DNA of 64,000 nucleotides from assembly GCF_014235785.1 (NCBI RefSeq), contig NZ_CP060137.1:930001-994000 (forward strand), given 5' to 3'. Positions 9,426-18,332 of this stretch are shown piece after piece. Positions within the stretch are counted from its first letter, which is position 1, and the number at the start of each line of letters is the position of its first letter. The DNA is from Bacillus sp. PAMC26568 (lineage in GTDB: Bacteria > Bacillota > Bacilli > Bacillales > Bacillaceae). The notes beneath the pieces were generated by a model, which worked only from the letters and a program-made list of their open reading frames with translations, was not told the origin of the DNA and did not search any database. Made by a program: the position numbers and the translations under genes.

Positions 9426-10531
9426 TTGATGTTCAAAAGGTAACGCTTCATCATGTGGAAATGAAACTGGTTTCTCCGTTTCAATCAAGCATTGAAACGG
9501 TTCATAGCAGAGAAAGTATCCTGATTGAAGTACAGGATCGGAGCGGGCATATAGGATGGGGAGAAGTTGTTGCTTTTTCCGCGCCATGGTATACAGAAGA
9601 AACAATAAAGACCTGTCATCATATGCTGACATCTTTTCTGATTCCAGCATTGTTTTCAAAAACGTTCGGGCATCCGGAAGAATTCATCGATGCTTTCTCT
9701 TATATAAAAAGAAATCAAATGGCGAAAGCATCAATTGAAGGTGCCGTTTGGGATCTTTTTGCGAAGCAGCAAGATCAGCCGCTTTCAACCTTGTTAGGAG
9801 GTACAATGAAGCAAATCGATTCTGGCGTAGTCGTTGGAATGGATAAAATCGATAGAATGCTCCAAATAATTGATAAGCATGTCAGTGATGGCTATAAAAG
9901 AATAAAAGTGAAAATAAAACCTGGCATGGATGATGTCCTGCTTAAGGAAATCAGAAAGCAGTTTCCTGATGTTCCATTGATGGCAGATGCCAATTCAGCT
10001 TATACATTAGAAGATATCCGTACATTAAAGCAGCTTGATCAATACAACCTCTTAATGATTGAGCAGCCGCTCGCTCATGATGATATCGTCGATCACGCAG
10101 CTTTGCAGGCACAATTGACAACTCCAATTTGTCTGGACGAAAGCATTATTACACTGAACGATGCGAAAAAGGCCATACAGCTTGGGAGCTGCAAAGTCAT
10201 CAATATAAAACCAGGAAGAGTAGGCGGGTTGACTGAATCGAAGAAGATTCATGACTACTGTCAGCAGCATCACATTCCGGTATGGTGCGGGGGAATGCTT
10301 GAAACAGGGGTTTCACGGGCACACAATATTTCACTTGCAGCATTGCCGAACTTCACCATACCAGGAGATATTTCAGCTTCTTCGCGCTATTGGGAAGAAG
10401 ATATCATTTCGCCTCCTGTTACAGTTCAGAATGGAAAAATAGATGTTCCTTCAGCTCCTGGTATAGGCTTTGAAGTGGACTTGTACAAATTAGCAAAATA
10501 CCGCACGGCTGCGGAGAGTTTTACTAATTAA
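9422..10531 (+). CDS. menC: MenC, o-succinylbenzoate synthase
   Basis: A 369-residue enolase-superfamily enzyme dehydrating SHCHC to o-succinylbenzoate. Catalytic elements appear in order: the Lys pair in RIKVKIKPG, metal ligands in LMADANSAY, MIEQPL and ICLDESI, and the second Lys in VINIKPGRVGG. Length is typical for the Bacillus MenC/NSAR family. Some relatives racemise N-acylamino acids, but the operon position makes OSB synthase the main role. The ATG overlaps the menE stop and the gene is followed directly by a hairpin. Confidence 0.94.
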   Translation: MIDVQKVTLHHVEMKLVSPFQSSIETVHSRESILIEVQDRSGHIGWGEVVAFSAPWYTEETIKTCHHMLTSFLIPALFSKTFGHPEEFIDAFSYIKRNQMAKASIEGAVWDLFAKQQDQPLSTLLGGTMKQIDSGVVVGMDKIDRMLQIIDKHVSDGYKRIKVKIKPGMDDVLLKEIRKQFPDVPLMADANSAYTLEDIRTLKQLDQYNLLMIEQPLAHDDIVDHAALQAQLTTPICLDESIITLNDAKKAIQLGSCKVINIKPGRVGGLTESKKIHDYCQQHHIPVWCGGMLETGVSRAHNISLAALPNFTIPGDISASSRYWEEDIISPPVTVQNGKIDVPSAPGIGFEVDLYKLAKYRTAAESFTN

Positions 10532-10563
10532 AATTTGATTTTCATTTACTGAAAATCAAATTT
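10531..10563 (+). terminator. Terminator after menC
   Basis: A 14-bp perfect inverted repeat, AAATTTGATTTTCA-TTTAC-TGAAAATCAAATTT, begins at the last base of the menC stop. It is AT-rich with a short T tail, so its strength is uncertain. Confidence 0.6.
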
Positions 10564-10591
10564 TAGGCGTAAAAAAAACAATTTTACCGTT

Positions 10592-10712
10592 TTGCGTTTT
10601 TTAGGATGTCATGATAAAAATAAAAAGAATGATGCTCAGCACATCATTCCAATAATCAGCCCTCTCTGCTTCAATCTGAAAACCAGCTATTTTTATAGCT
10701 GGCTTTTTTTGT
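10592..10712 (+). ncRNA. Candidate small RNA between menC and mntA
   Basis: A possible promoter (TTGCGT 10592-10597, 17 bp, TAAAAA 10615-10620) precedes a perfect 8-bp hairpin (GAATGATG-N7-CATCATTC, about 10626-10648). A textbook terminator follows, CCAGCTAT-TTTT-ATAGCTGG with CTTTTTTT (10683-10710). No reading frame with a ribosome binding site lies between. It could equally be a second backup terminator of the men operon. The remaining 10713-10876 gap contains the mnt promoter region. Confidence 0.3.
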
Positions 10713-10876
10713 CGAGAAAGAATGATTGACAGAAAACTAAAATTGCTTTAAATTGTTGCATATAGGCAAAACAATTATACTAATCAACAAATCATGAAAC
10801 AAGCTAACTTATTAGCGCGAAACCTAACTTTCTTTCATAAGCTGCTTTTTGCGAAGGAAAGTCATTTTTTTACATT

Positions 10877-10900
10877 AAAACTTGCACTAAGGAAACTTTT
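10877..10900 (+). promoter_or_regulatory. MntR-type operator of mntABCD
   Basis: AAAACTTGCACTAAGGAAACTTTT closely resembles the Bacillus MntR site (TTTGCxTTAAGGAAACT). It lies 28 bp before mntA, ahead of an AGAGGAGGAG ribosome binding site. A weaker similar stretch (TTTTTGCGAAGGAAAGT) lies at about 10846-10862. Confidence 0.6.
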
Positions 10901-10927
10901 GTTGATAAAGGAAAGAGGAGGAGAGCA

Positions 10928-11857
10928 ATGATGAAAAGAAGGTTTACAATATTGATATCAATCCTGGCACTGTCAGGTCTTCTGACAGCATGCAGTCAGG
11001 AAACACAAGGTGAAGCGGATGGTCAAATAAAGGTAACAACAACCACTGCTCAAATTGCGGATGTGGCACGAAACGTTGGCGGTGATCATGTCGACGTAGA
11101 ATCATTAATGGGACCTGGAATTGATCCGCATTTATATCAAGCGTCACAAGGGGACATCCAAAAATTAAATAAAGCGGAAATCATTTTTTATAATGGGCTT
11201 CATTTAGAAGGCAAGATGGGCACTATTTTTGAAAAAATGTCGAATGAAAAACCGACTGTGGCAGTAGCAAGTGCCATTCCCGAAAATAAATTAATAAATG
11301 ATAAAGCGAACGCAAAGGCACACGATCCGCATGTATGGTTTGATATTTCATTATGGATCCATACCGTTGAAAAAGTAGAGGAAGAATTAAGCAAGATGTC
11401 GCCTGAAAATAAAGAAGAATTTGCAAAAAATGCAGCTGCTTACAAAAAAGAGCTTGAAGAAATGGATCAATACGCAAAAGAACAAGTTGAAACCATTCCT
11501 GAAGAAAGCAGAGTACTTGTAACAGCACATGATGCTTTCACTTATTTTGGAAATGCTTATGGATTTGAAGTAATGGGGCTTCAGGGCTTGAGCACAGATT
11601 CTGAATACGGACTCCGGGATGTTCAGAATTTGGTCGATGTTCTTGTTGAGCGTGAGATTAAAGCGGTGTTTGTTGAAAGCAGTATTTCAGAAAAATCCAT
11701 TAACGCCGTTGTGGAAGGTTCAAAAAAGAAAGATCATGAAGTCGTCATTGGCGGTGAACTATACTCTGATGCCATGGGTGAAGAGGGAACAGAGGAAGGC
11801 ACATATTTAGGAATGTTTAAACACAATATTGATACAATCGTTTCATCATTGAAATAA
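10928..11857 (+). CDS. mntA: MntA, manganese ABC transporter substrate-binding lipoprotein
   Basis: A 309-residue cluster A-I metal-binding lipoprotein that captures Mn(II) outside the membrane for MntBCD. It has a lipoprotein signal with lipobox LLTAC (Cys about residue 22). Metal-site segments are [28 protein letters not shown] and [10 protein letters not shown]. There is no His-rich loop, consistent with manganese rather than zinc. ATG 10928 and ATG 10931 are both compatible with the AGAGGAGGAG site. It is the first gene of the four-gene operon. Confidence 0.92.
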   Translation: MMKRRFTILISILALSGLLTACSQETQGEADGQIKVTTTTAQIADVARNVGGDHVDVESLMGPGIDPHLYQASQGDIQKLNKAEIIFYNGLHLEGKMGTIFEKMSNEKPTVAVASAIPENKLINDKANAKAHDPHVWFDISLWIHTVEKVEEELSKMSPENKEEFAKNAAAYKKELEEMDQYAKEQVETIPEESRVLVTAHDAFTYFGNAYGFEVMGLQGLSTDSEYGLRDVQNLVDVLVEREIKAVFVESSISEKSINAVVEGSKKKDHEVVIGGELYSDAMGEEGTEEGTYLGMFKHNIDTIVSSLK

Positions 11858-11871
11858 GGTTGGTGTACTCT

Positions 11872-12624
11872 ATGAATCCAGTAACCGTTGAAAACTTAAC
11901 AGTAGCCTACCACCGCAAACCAGTTTTGCAAGAGGTGGGGTTTGAAGTGCCGGAGGGCAAATTGATTGGAATTATCGGGCCAAACGGAGCAGGTAAATCG
12001 ACGCTGATCAAAGCGGTTTTAGGATTGATTCCAGTCGCGTCTGGAGAAGTGGAAATCTACGGGGACCACTATAAAAAACAGCGTAAGCGTGTCGGGTATG
12101 TGCCTCAGCGCGGCTCTGTCGACTGGGATTTTCCAACAAATGCCCTGGATGTCGTTTTAATGGGCCGCTATGGACATATAGGCTGGCTAAAACGTCCTGG
12201 CAAAAAAGATATAGACTTTGCACGCGGGTGTCTTGAAAAAGTAGGCATGCTGGATTTTGCAGACAGGCAAATCAGCCAGCTTTCAGGCGGACAGCAGCAG
12301 CGTGTGTTTTTAGCAAGAGCGCTGGCTCAGGATGCAGACGTTTACTTCATGGATGAACCATTTGTAGGTGTAGATGCAGCTACTGAAAAAGCGATTATTT
12401 CGCTCTTAAATGAATTAAAAGCAAGAGGGAAAACGGTCTTAGTTGTTCATCATGATCTGCAGACAGTGGAGGAATATTTTGACTGGGTCCTGCTGTTAAA
12501 CCTAAGGAAAATTGCATTCGGTCCTACGAGTGAAGTCTTTACGATGGATAATCTTCAAAAAACATATGGAGGCAGGCTCACATTTCTGCAGGATCAAAGT
12601 GTGCTTGTGGACGAAACAAAGTAG
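11872..12624 (+). CDS. mntB: MntB, manganese ABC transporter ATPase
   Basis: A 250-residue ABC ATPase that powers Mn(II) uptake. Walker A is GPNGAGKST, the Q-loop lies around [13 protein letters not shown], the signature is LSGGQQQR, Walker B is [10 protein letters not shown] and the switch His is in VVHHDL. ATG 11872 is preferred to the upstream in-frame TTG 11860 and GTG 11863 because the only Shine-Dalgarno-like GGTG is spaced for the ATG, and this gives the B. subtilis length. It follows mntA by 14 bp. Confidence 0.93.
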   Translation: MNPVTVENLTVAYHRKPVLQEVGFEVPEGKLIGIIGPNGAGKSTLIKAVLGLIPVASGEVEIYGDHYKKQRKRVGYVPQRGSVDWDFPTNALDVVLMGRYGHIGWLKRPGKKDIDFARGCLEKVGMLDFADRQISQLSGGQQQRVFLARALAQDADVYFMDEPFVGVDAATEKAIISLLNELKARGKTVLVVHHDLQTVEEYFDWVLLLNLRKIAFGPTSEVFTMDNLQKTYGGRLTFLQDQSVLVDETK

Positions 12625-12636
12625 GAGTGACTTAAG

Positions 12637-13962
12637 ATGATGGAAGAGCTTTTCTATCAATTGCAAAATCAAAATACACAATGGGTCTTACTTGGTACCA
12701 TGCTGCTTGGCCTTGCAAGCGGGGTTTTGGGAAGCTTTGCCCTGTTAAGAAAACAAAGTCTTATTGGAGATGCAATGGCACATGCTGCTTTGCCTGGAGT
12801 ATGTATGGCATTTCTGCTTTATGGATCTAAATCGCTCATTTGGTTTTTAGCAGGAGCTGCCATTTCAGGAATGATTGCAGCTTGGCTCATTCAATTTATC
12901 ATTCAGAACTCACGTATAAAGGAAGACTCAGCACTAGGACTTGTCCTGTCGGTATTTTTTGGATTTGGAATTGTCCTGCTTACTTTCATTCAGCATAATC
13001 ATGGAGGAAACCAAAGCGGACTAAATGATTTCATTTTCGGAAAAGCAGCGTCAATGGTTGGGCAGGACGTTCAAATTATTACTTGGATAGCATCGATACT
13101 GCTTCTTCTGACAGCCGTTTTCTTTAAAGAATTTAAAATTTTGACATTTGATCCGCAATTCGCAAAAGGAATTGGCATGCCGACAACATTCTTTAATGGA
13201 TTGCTAATGGTTTTAATCGTTTGTGCAGTAGTGATTGGTCTGCAGACAGTCGGGGTCATCTTGATGGCTGCCATGCTCATTACTCCTGCTATAGCAGCGA
13301 GATATTGGACAGATAAACTTGGGACTATGGTGATTATTGCCGGAATTATCGGGGGAATATCCGGGGTTGTTGGTACCTTTTTGAGTACAACAACAAAAGG
13401 AATGGCAACAGGTCCGCTGATTATCGTTGCAGCGACATTGCTCTTTTTAATCTCCCTCATCTTCGCACCGAAAAGGGGTCTTGTTTCAAAAGCAATGAAG
13501 CAAATAAAGCTTAGAAAAAGAACTTCGGTTGAGCAGCTGCTTCTGTCTTTTTATGATTTAACAGAAGGCGCAGGAGGAAAATATTCAGCGGCAGCCTTTT
13601 CGCTGGATGATATCGTGAATAAGAGAAAGGTAACCCCCAGCCTTATAAGCAAATCATTAAATGAACTTTTGAAAAAACGCCTTGTTACGAAAGACATTGA
13701 TGATAAGTGGAAGCTGACGGAAAATGGACTGCAGCTTTCCTATCAGCTTGCTTTGAATCAGCGTTTATATGAAATGTATCTCATGCATGAAATGGAGCTC
13801 GCTCAGCTTCAAATCAGCAGCCGTGATGATGTTGATGTTGAAAAAATGCCAGGCGATATGAAGGATCGATTAATGATCTTGTTAAAAGATCATCATAGAG
13901 AGCCCATGCTGATTCCAAAATCGAAAAATAGCCTCAGCAGGAAGGAGTGGTTATACCAATGA
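12637..13962 (+). CDS. mntC: MntC, manganese ABC permease with C-terminal winged-helix-like domain
   Basis: A 441-residue protein. Residues 1-285 form an ABC-3 permease with about eight membrane segments and the EAA-type loop FKEFKILTFDPQFAKGIG. Residues about 290-441 form a soluble domain (FSLDDIVNKRKVTPSLISKSLNELLKKRLVTK...ENGLQLSYQLALNQRLYEMYLMHEMELAQ) that looks like the helix-turn-helix and dimerisation part of DtxR/MntR regulators. This fusion is known in Bacillus MntC. Whether the domain senses metal is not established. The stop overlaps mntD. Confidence 0.92.
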   Translation: MMEELFYQLQNQNTQWVLLGTMLLGLASGVLGSFALLRKQSLIGDAMAHAALPGVCMAFLLYGSKSLIWFLAGAAISGMIAAWLIQFIIQNSRIKEDSALGLVLSVFFGFGIVLLTFIQHNHGGNQSGLNDFIFGKAASMVGQDVQIITWIASILLLLTAVFFKEFKILTFDPQFAKGIGMPTTFFNGLLMVLIVCAVVIGLQTVGVILMAAMLITPAIAARYWTDKLGTMVIIAGIIGGISGVVGTFLSTTTKGMATGPLIIVAATLLFLISLIFAPKRGLVSKAMKQIKLRKRTSVEQLLLSFYDLTEGAGGKYSAAAFSLDDIVNKRKVTPSLISKSLNELLKKRLVTKDIDDKWKLTENGLQLSYQLALNQRLYEMYLMHEMELAQLQISSRDDVDVEKMPGDMKDRLMILLKDHHREPMLIPKSKNSLSRKEWLYQ

Positions 13963-14849
13963 GTTATGATGCTTGGATTTTACTGACAGGTTCGCTTGTT
14001 GGTGTAACCTGCGCCATGATAGGCTGCTTTCTGATTTTAAGGAGAATGGCCATGCTTGCAGACGCAATCAGTCATTCTGTCTTGCTTGGTATCGTATGCG
14101 CCTATTTTGTCAGCAGAAGTTTAGATGGCGTTTCGATGTTTATTGGTGCTGCAATCGTCGGTTTGCTGACAGCATTTCTAGTGCAAATATTAAATGCAAA
14201 GGGCGTTCAGTCAGACGCTGCAATCGGAGTTGTGTTCACATCGCTTTTTGCAATTGGTGTTATTTTACTTTCATTATTTGGCGGAAACATTCATTTAGAT
14301 GTGGATCATGCTTTAATGGGAGAGATTACATTCGTGCCATGGGATACTGTTTCGATTGGAAGCATGGATCTCGGTCCTAAAGCAGTGTGGATGCTCGGTT
14401 CAGTCTTTATGATAAACCTACTGATAATTGTTCTCTTTTATAAAGAGTTTAAAATTTCTTCCTTTGATCCGCAAATGGCTGTTGCAATTGGAATACCGGT
14501 GTTGTTCATTCACTACTTGCAAATGGGGATGCTGTCGATTACAACAGTTGCGTCGTTTGATAGTGTAGGTGCCATTTTAGTTGTAGCAATGTTGATTGTT
14601 CCAGCTTCAACAGCATATTTGCTGACAGACAGACTTTTTCATATGCTGATTATCAGTTCGTTTGTTGGGATTCTATCAGCAGTAGCCGGATATTACTCAG
14701 CGACATGGCTGAACGTTTCGATTGCAGGAGCAATGGCAGCAGCTGCAGGAATCATCTTTTTCCTGACATTTATATTTTCGCCGACACATGGACTGTTATC
14801 AAAGCTTCTTGCCAAACGAAAATGGACATCTGCAGAAGTGAACGAATAA
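13959..14849 (+). CDS. mntD: MntD, manganese ABC permease
   Basis: A 296-residue second membrane subunit of the Mn(II) importer. It belongs to the same ABC-3 family as MntC, with matching FYKEFKISSFDPQMAVAIGIP loop and about eight hydrophobic helices, but lacks the C-terminal winged-helix domain. ATG 13959 overlaps the mntC stop (ATGA) and has GAAGGAG at 13941-13947; the earlier in-frame GTG 13947 would sit inside that site. It is the last gene of the operon. Confidence 0.92.
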   Translation: MSYDAWILLTGSLVGVTCAMIGCFLILRRMAMLADAISHSVLLGIVCAYFVSRSLDGVSMFIGAAIVGLLTAFLVQILNAKGVQSDAAIGVVFTSLFAIGVILLSLFGGNIHLDVDHALMGEITFVPWDTVSIGSMDLGPKAVWMLGSVFMINLLIIVLFYKEFKISSFDPQMAVAIGIPVLFIHYLQMGMLSITTVASFDSVGAILVVAMLIVPASTAYLLTDRLFHMLIISSFVGILSAVAGYYSATWLNVSIAGAMAAAAGIIFFLTFIFSPTHGLLSKLLAKRKWTSAEVNE

Positions 14850-14870
14850 AGATTTTATATTTTATGAATA

Positions 14871-14889
14871 AAAATGATTATCATTATCA
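14871..14889. promoter_or_regulatory. Orphan Fur-box-like palindrome after mntD
   Basis: AAAATGATTATCATTATCA matches the Fur consensus core (ATGATTATCATTATC) closely. It lies between the mntD stop and a terminator, with no gene starting downstream on either strand nearby. Confidence 0.45.
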
Positions 14890-14897
14890 ATAATAAG

Positions 14898-14930
14898 AAA
14901 GAAAGGACAGCAATAAGCTGTCCTTTCTCT
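14898..14930. terminator. Bidirectional terminator after mntD
   Basis: Stem GAAAGGACAGC/GCTGTCCTTTC with a short AT loop lies between the convergent mntD and DUF1540 genes and reaches the stop codon of the latter. Confidence 0.75.
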
Positions 14931-15088
14931 TAAAGATCATGGGGTTTAAAGGTTTTGCAATCAGTTTCCTCACTTCGGGAGGCTTTATCTCCTTTGTGAC
15001 TGACTACATAGATGGCATCAGCTGTACACTGATTGCCTCTGCCCCAATACTCACAGTTGTTGACTTCACATAGTACTTCTCTTGGCAT
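14930..15088 (-). CDS. DUF1540-like small cysteine-rich protein
   Basis: A 52-residue protein starting MPREVLCEVNNCEYWGRGNQ with four Cys residues (positions 7, 12, 21, 44) in the C-x4-C-x8-C spacing of the DUF1540 family. AAAAGGAGG lies just before ATG 15088, so translation is well supported despite the short length. The cysteines suggest a small metal-binding or disulphide-stabilised fold. Function is unknown; DUF1540 proteins are common in spore formers. It stands between the manganese operon and the bd oxidase genes. Confidence 0.8.
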   Translation of the reverse strand: MPREVLCEVNNCEYWGRGNQCTADAIYVVSHKGDKASRSEETDCKTFKPHDL

Positions 15089-15180
15089 AAATCAAACCTC
15101 CTTTTTTAGGGTTCAACAGTTAGTGTTGCTTGATCTGGGTCGTTTCATACATAAGAAAAGCGTTTAAAGTTACTTCTAAA

Positions 15181-15215
15181 AAAAACAAGGAACCTGAAGT
15201 GTTCCTTGTTTTTTT
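15181..15215. terminator. Strong bidirectional terminator
   Basis: AAAAACAAGGAAC-CTGAAGT-GTTCCTTGTTTTTTT is a perfect stem with A and T tails on both sides. It probably ends the minus-strand ythAB transcript. Confidence 0.75.
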
Positions 15216-15229
15216 ATTTAGATATAGAT

Positions 15230-15302
15230 GCGCATTGATGGCGAGCGGAATCGCCCAACTCCTCGGCGTCGGAGCTTAACTGGCGATTCCGCTTTTCTTT
15301 TT
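15230..15302. repeat. Dispersed GGAATCGCC element, copy 1
   Basis: A short structured element, GCGCATTGATGGCGAGCGGAATCGCCC ... CGGAGCTTAACTGGCGATTCCGCTTTTC. The outer arms AGCGGAATCGCC/GGCGATTCCGCT pair perfectly. It abuts the ythB stop. The first part recurs at 47266 with one substitution over more than 30 bp, and the conserved AACTCCT and CGGAGCTAA blocks recur in reverse at 63178. Confidence 0.7.
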
Positions 15303-16344
15303 AGGATTCATTTTGTTTTAAGTAACGTTTATCCTTCATAAACAATCTCCAAAAGAAAAAAAATCCAGGAAATAAGATTGAAAATCCTACAATATAAGTG
15401 ATAAATAGAGCGTGGAATGTTTTAGGATGTGTAAATCCATCCTGAATTGAAACATCCGGATAGATCATATAAGGCAGATGGCCGCGTCCATATGCGTAGC
15501 TTGCAAGTAAATATTGAATGGTTACCGCGACAACTGCAATTCTTGGTCTGCCAAGCTTCCGTTTGTCCTTTTGCGAAGGTAAAAAAAGCGCCCCGCCTGC
15601 AATCATAAACATCGCAACAGATCCAATCAAAAATGGCAAATATCCCATCATATTTGAATACAGCCAATTGGCTTCGGTACGCATTGTCAGCATGATCAAA
15701 AAACCCATGACCAGAGATAATGGTCCTAAAATCAGAGCATCCCGCCGATAAACTTTATAAGCTTCAGGTTCATTGGCAACATTTGAGTAATCTGACAGCA
15801 GCAGCGAAGATAAGAACAGTGTGCTCGTAATGGCAAATCCTATAAAAGCATAGGCGCTGGGGCTTGTCAGCAATTTACCAAGCTGCAGCTGATGCGCACC
15901 ATTTACAACCTTAATGTATCCCCCATGTGTAATCGGAAGCACCAGCATTAAGAGAGCGGGGATGATAAAGCCGGAAATTCCTGAAACGTACGTGAGTGCC
16001 TTCTCATATCCTTTTGAATAATGGGAGAAAACAAGGAATCCGCTGCGAATCGCCAGCAACAGAAGAATGATGCTTCCAGGAATAAGGAGGACGGTCCCTA
16101 AAATAAAAGTTGCCCCTGGGAAAAAGCCGAAAAGTGCAACGACAATGGCAACAATAAACACATTCGTTACTTCCCATGTTGGAGACAAATAACGGTTTGC
16201 GATATTAGTTGCATTCGTTTTTTCCTTATTGATATAGATCATTGACCAAAAACCTGCTCCGAAATCCATCGTAGCCATTACAGCATAGATAAAAACAAAG
16301 CCCCATATGACGGTAATTGCCAGCAATGCATCTGTTGTAATCAT
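15301..16344 (-). CDS. ythB: YthB, cytochrome bd-type quinol oxidase subunit II
   Basis: A 347-residue membrane protein with about nine hydrophobic helices, subunit II of a bd-type (cyanide-insensitive-like) terminal oxidase. The N-terminus (WGFVFIYAVMATMDFGAGFWSMIY) has the GFxxxxDFGxG pattern conserved in CydB. ATG 16344 has GGAGGCG 7-8 nt upstream. It lies 24 bp after ythA and is surely cotranscribed. In the cell it would oxidise menaquinol and reduce oxygen at the membrane. A YthC-like small third gene was not seen. Confidence 0.9.
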   Translation of the reverse strand: MITTDALLAITVIWGFVFIYAVMATMDFGAGFWSMIYINKEKTNATNIANRYLSPTWEVTNVFIVAIVVALFGFFPGATFILGTVLLIPGSIILLLLAIRSGFLVFSHYSKGYEKALTYVSGISGFIIPALLMLVLPITHGGYIKVVNGAHQLQLGKLLTSPSAYAFIGFAITSTLFLSSLLLSDYSNVANEPEAYKVYRRDALILGPLSLVMGFLIMLTMRTEANWLYSNMMGYLPFLIGSVAMFMIAGGALFLPSQKDKRKLGRPRIAVVAVTIQYLLASYAYGRGHLPYMIYPDVSIQDGFTHPKTFHALFITYIVGFSILFPGFFFFWRLFMKDKRYLKQNES

Positions 16345-16368
16345 CTCTGTTGCGCCTCCATTTCAGCT

Positions 16369-17724
16369 TTAGTAAACACTAACCCCTTCACCATCACCCG
16401 CAGGTTTATCAAGTTCTTTTTCAACAGGATTGCGCCTGAAATAGTACACAAGAACAAGAATGACGGCGAGCCCTAAAATAGCATAAACCAATGTGAATAG
16501 AACAAACAGCGTTCCGATTTGACCAGAAGCTGTAACAACATCCTCTGTTTTCAATAAACGATAGATCACCCATGGCTGTCTGCCTGTGCAGGCAAAAATC
16601 CAACCGAATTCAATCGCCATCATGGAAAGAATCCCTGAAGGAACGAATAAAACAAGCATCCATTTAGGAAAATGGGGTTTTTTCAGGATTTTATACCAGA
16701 AGAATCCGACCATTGAGAGCAGGATCAGCAGACTTCCGATCCCGACCATTGCATTGAACAATGTATGTACAAAAAGCGGAGGCCAATATTCCTCTGGAAA
16801 ATCATTCAGTCCGATCACCTCTGTTTTAAAACTGTTGTCTGCCAAAAAGCTCAGTGCCCATGGAATTTCAATGCCCCATTTTACTTCCTGTGTTTCCCGG
16901 TCAGTAAATCCGCCAACTGAAAGCGGGGCATATCGCTGTGTTTCAAACAAACCTTCTGCTGCAGCTAGCTTTTCTGGCTGATACTCATGAAGCATCTGTG
17001 CAGATTCATGACCATTAAGAGCTGTTAAAAATGAAAAGATGCCTCCAACAATCAGCCCCATCATTAATGCTTTACGATGAAAACGATAGAGGCGTTCATT
17101 TTTCATATTTCTGAGCATTTTGTAAGCTGAGATAGAAGCAATGACGAACGCACCCGTCATAAAGGCTGACACCACTACATGACCAGCTGTGACGATAAAG
17201 CTCGGATTGAAAAATGCTGCCCAGGGATCAACGTCAACAATTTCGCCATTTTCAATCCGAAAACCAGCAGGAGTCCCTTCAAATGCATGCACATTCGTAA
17301 TTAAGATTGCGGATGCCGCTGCCCCGAACAGAACAAGGGAAACACTGATAATTCTCATGCGCGGAGAAATTCTGTCTGCTGCGTATACATAAATGGACAT
17401 AAACAATGCTTCCACAAAAAAAGCGTAAATTTCTATTTGAAAAGGCAGTGCCATGACTCTTCCGATAACTTCCATAAACCCTGGCCACAACAGAGCAAGC
17501 TGCACGCCTGCAATCGTCCCAGTCGGAATCGCAACCCCGAGCAGCACCGCTTGCCCTTTTGTCCATCTTTTTGCCATGACCGCATAATCACTGTCCTTTG
17601 TTTTTTGGAACAGCAGCTCAGCAATCAGAATCATGAGAGGGAGCCCCACACCAAGTGATGCAAAGATAATATGAAAGCCCATTGTCGTCCCGAACAAGGA
17701 TCTGGCTAATACGAGATCATCCAT
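16369..17724 (-). CDS. ythA: YthA, cytochrome bd-type quinol oxidase subunit I
   Basis: A 451-residue subunit I with about nine membrane helices. It contains LARSLFGTTMGFHIIFASLGVGLP with a heme-ligand-type His near residue 18, TGTIAGVQLALLWPGFM, the HVVVSAFMTGAF helix, and the quinol-loop region GHESAQMLHEYQPEKLAAAEGLFET. The short Q loop points to the CIO-like subgroup. ATG 17724 is favoured over ATG 17733 because the AAGGCGG (17734-17740) is 9 nt upstream of the former and directly abuts the latter. No clear Rex or Fnr site was recognised upstream (17785-17900). Confidence 0.9.
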   Translation of the reverse strand: MDDLVLARSLFGTTMGFHIIFASLGVGLPLMILIAELLFQKTKDSDYAVMAKRWTKGQAVLLGVAIPTGTIAGVQLALLWPGFMEVIGRVMALPFQIEIYAFFVEALFMSIYVYAADRISPRMRIISVSLVLFGAAASAILITNVHAFEGTPAGFRIENGEIVDVDPWAAFFNPSFIVTAGHVVVSAFMTGAFVIASISAYKMLRNMKNERLYRFHRKALMMGLIVGGIFSFLTALNGHESAQMLHEYQPEKLAAAEGLFETQRYAPLSVGGFTDRETQEVKWGIEIPWALSFLADNSFKTEVIGLNDFPEEYWPPLFVHTLFNAMVGIGSLLILLSMVGFFWYKILKKPHFPKWMLVLFVPSGILSMMAIEFGWIFACTGRQPWVIYRLLKTEDVVTASGQIGTLFVLFTLVYAILGLAVILVLVYYFRRNPVEKELDKPAGDGEGVSVY

Positions 17725-17919
17725 CTTATTCATCCGCCTTTCTTTCCCAACGTTGTAAGAATCTTTCCTTATTGTCCACATTTTTCTAGGAAATATGCTT
17801 CTCAGTTAAACGTTATTTTGAATCATTTTAATTCAACCAGTTTCCGCATTTCATCGCCAAATTTTAAAAGGTATCAACGTAAAACGTAATTTTGGAATTT
17901 ATCCGACAAACATCATCCA

Positions 17920-17948
17920 TTGACAAAAAGGGACAAACCCTGTAATAT
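17920..17948 (+). promoter_or_regulatory. rpmE2 promoter
   Basis: TTGACA (17920-17925), 17-bp spacer, TAATAT (17943-17948): a near-consensus sigma-A promoter placed just upstream of a Zur-type operator. Confidence 0.75.
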
Positions 17949-17950
17949 AT

Positions 17951-17970
17951 AAATCGTAAGTATTACGATT
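17951..17970 (+). promoter_or_regulatory. Zur box 1 (rpmE2)
   Basis: AAATCGTAAGTATTACGATT matches the Bacillus Zur palindrome (AAATCGTAATnATTACGATTT). It overlaps the expected transcription start of rpmE2, so zinc-bound Zur would block transcription. The same sequence recurs in reverse at 20557. Confidence 0.85.
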
Positions 17971-17987
17971 AAAGGAGTGCTTTTAAA

Positions 17988-18230
17988 ATGAAACAAGGAA
18001 TCCATCCGGATTATCATAAAGTCGTATATATGGACACTAACAGCGGTTTTAAATTTTTAAGCGGATCAACTATGAAATCAAACGAAACAACAGAATGGGA
18101 GGACGGCAACACATACCCTCTCATTAAAATAGAAGTAAGCTCAGATACACACCCATTCTATACTGGCCGTCAAAAATTCGCGGACCGCGATGGACGAGCA
18201 GAGCGTTTCAAGAAAAAATACAATATGTAA
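17988..18230 (+). CDS. rpmE2: RpmE2 (YtiA), zinc-independent ribosomal protein L31 type B
   Basis: An 80-residue protein [20 protein letters not shown]... It lacks the CxxC zinc motif of the housekeeping L31 and carries the [28 protein letters not shown] tail of type B. Under zinc starvation this form replaces the zinc-containing L31 on the 50S subunit and frees zinc for reuse. Its promoter and Zur box are intact and near consensus. It is the first gene of the zinc-starvation island. Confidence 0.95.
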   Translation: MKQGIHPDYHKVVYMDTNSGFKFLSGSTMKSNETTEWEDGNTYPLIKIEVSSDTHPFYTGRQKFADRDGRAERFKKKYNM

Positions 18231-18243
18231 GAAAAAACAAAAG

Positions 18244-18276
18244 CAGCCTGAGAACAAAATGTTCTTGGGCATCTTT
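18244..18276 (+). terminator. Possible terminator after rpmE2
   Basis: Inverted repeat GCCTGAGAACA-AAA-TGTTCTTGGGC with a poor T tail. It may only attenuate, allowing read-through into the G3E GTPase gene. Confidence 0.45.
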
Positions 18277-18332
18277 TCTGTTTGCTGAAAGCTTGTAAGT
18301 CTTGGTACTCTTATAATGGAGGAGGCACGGCA

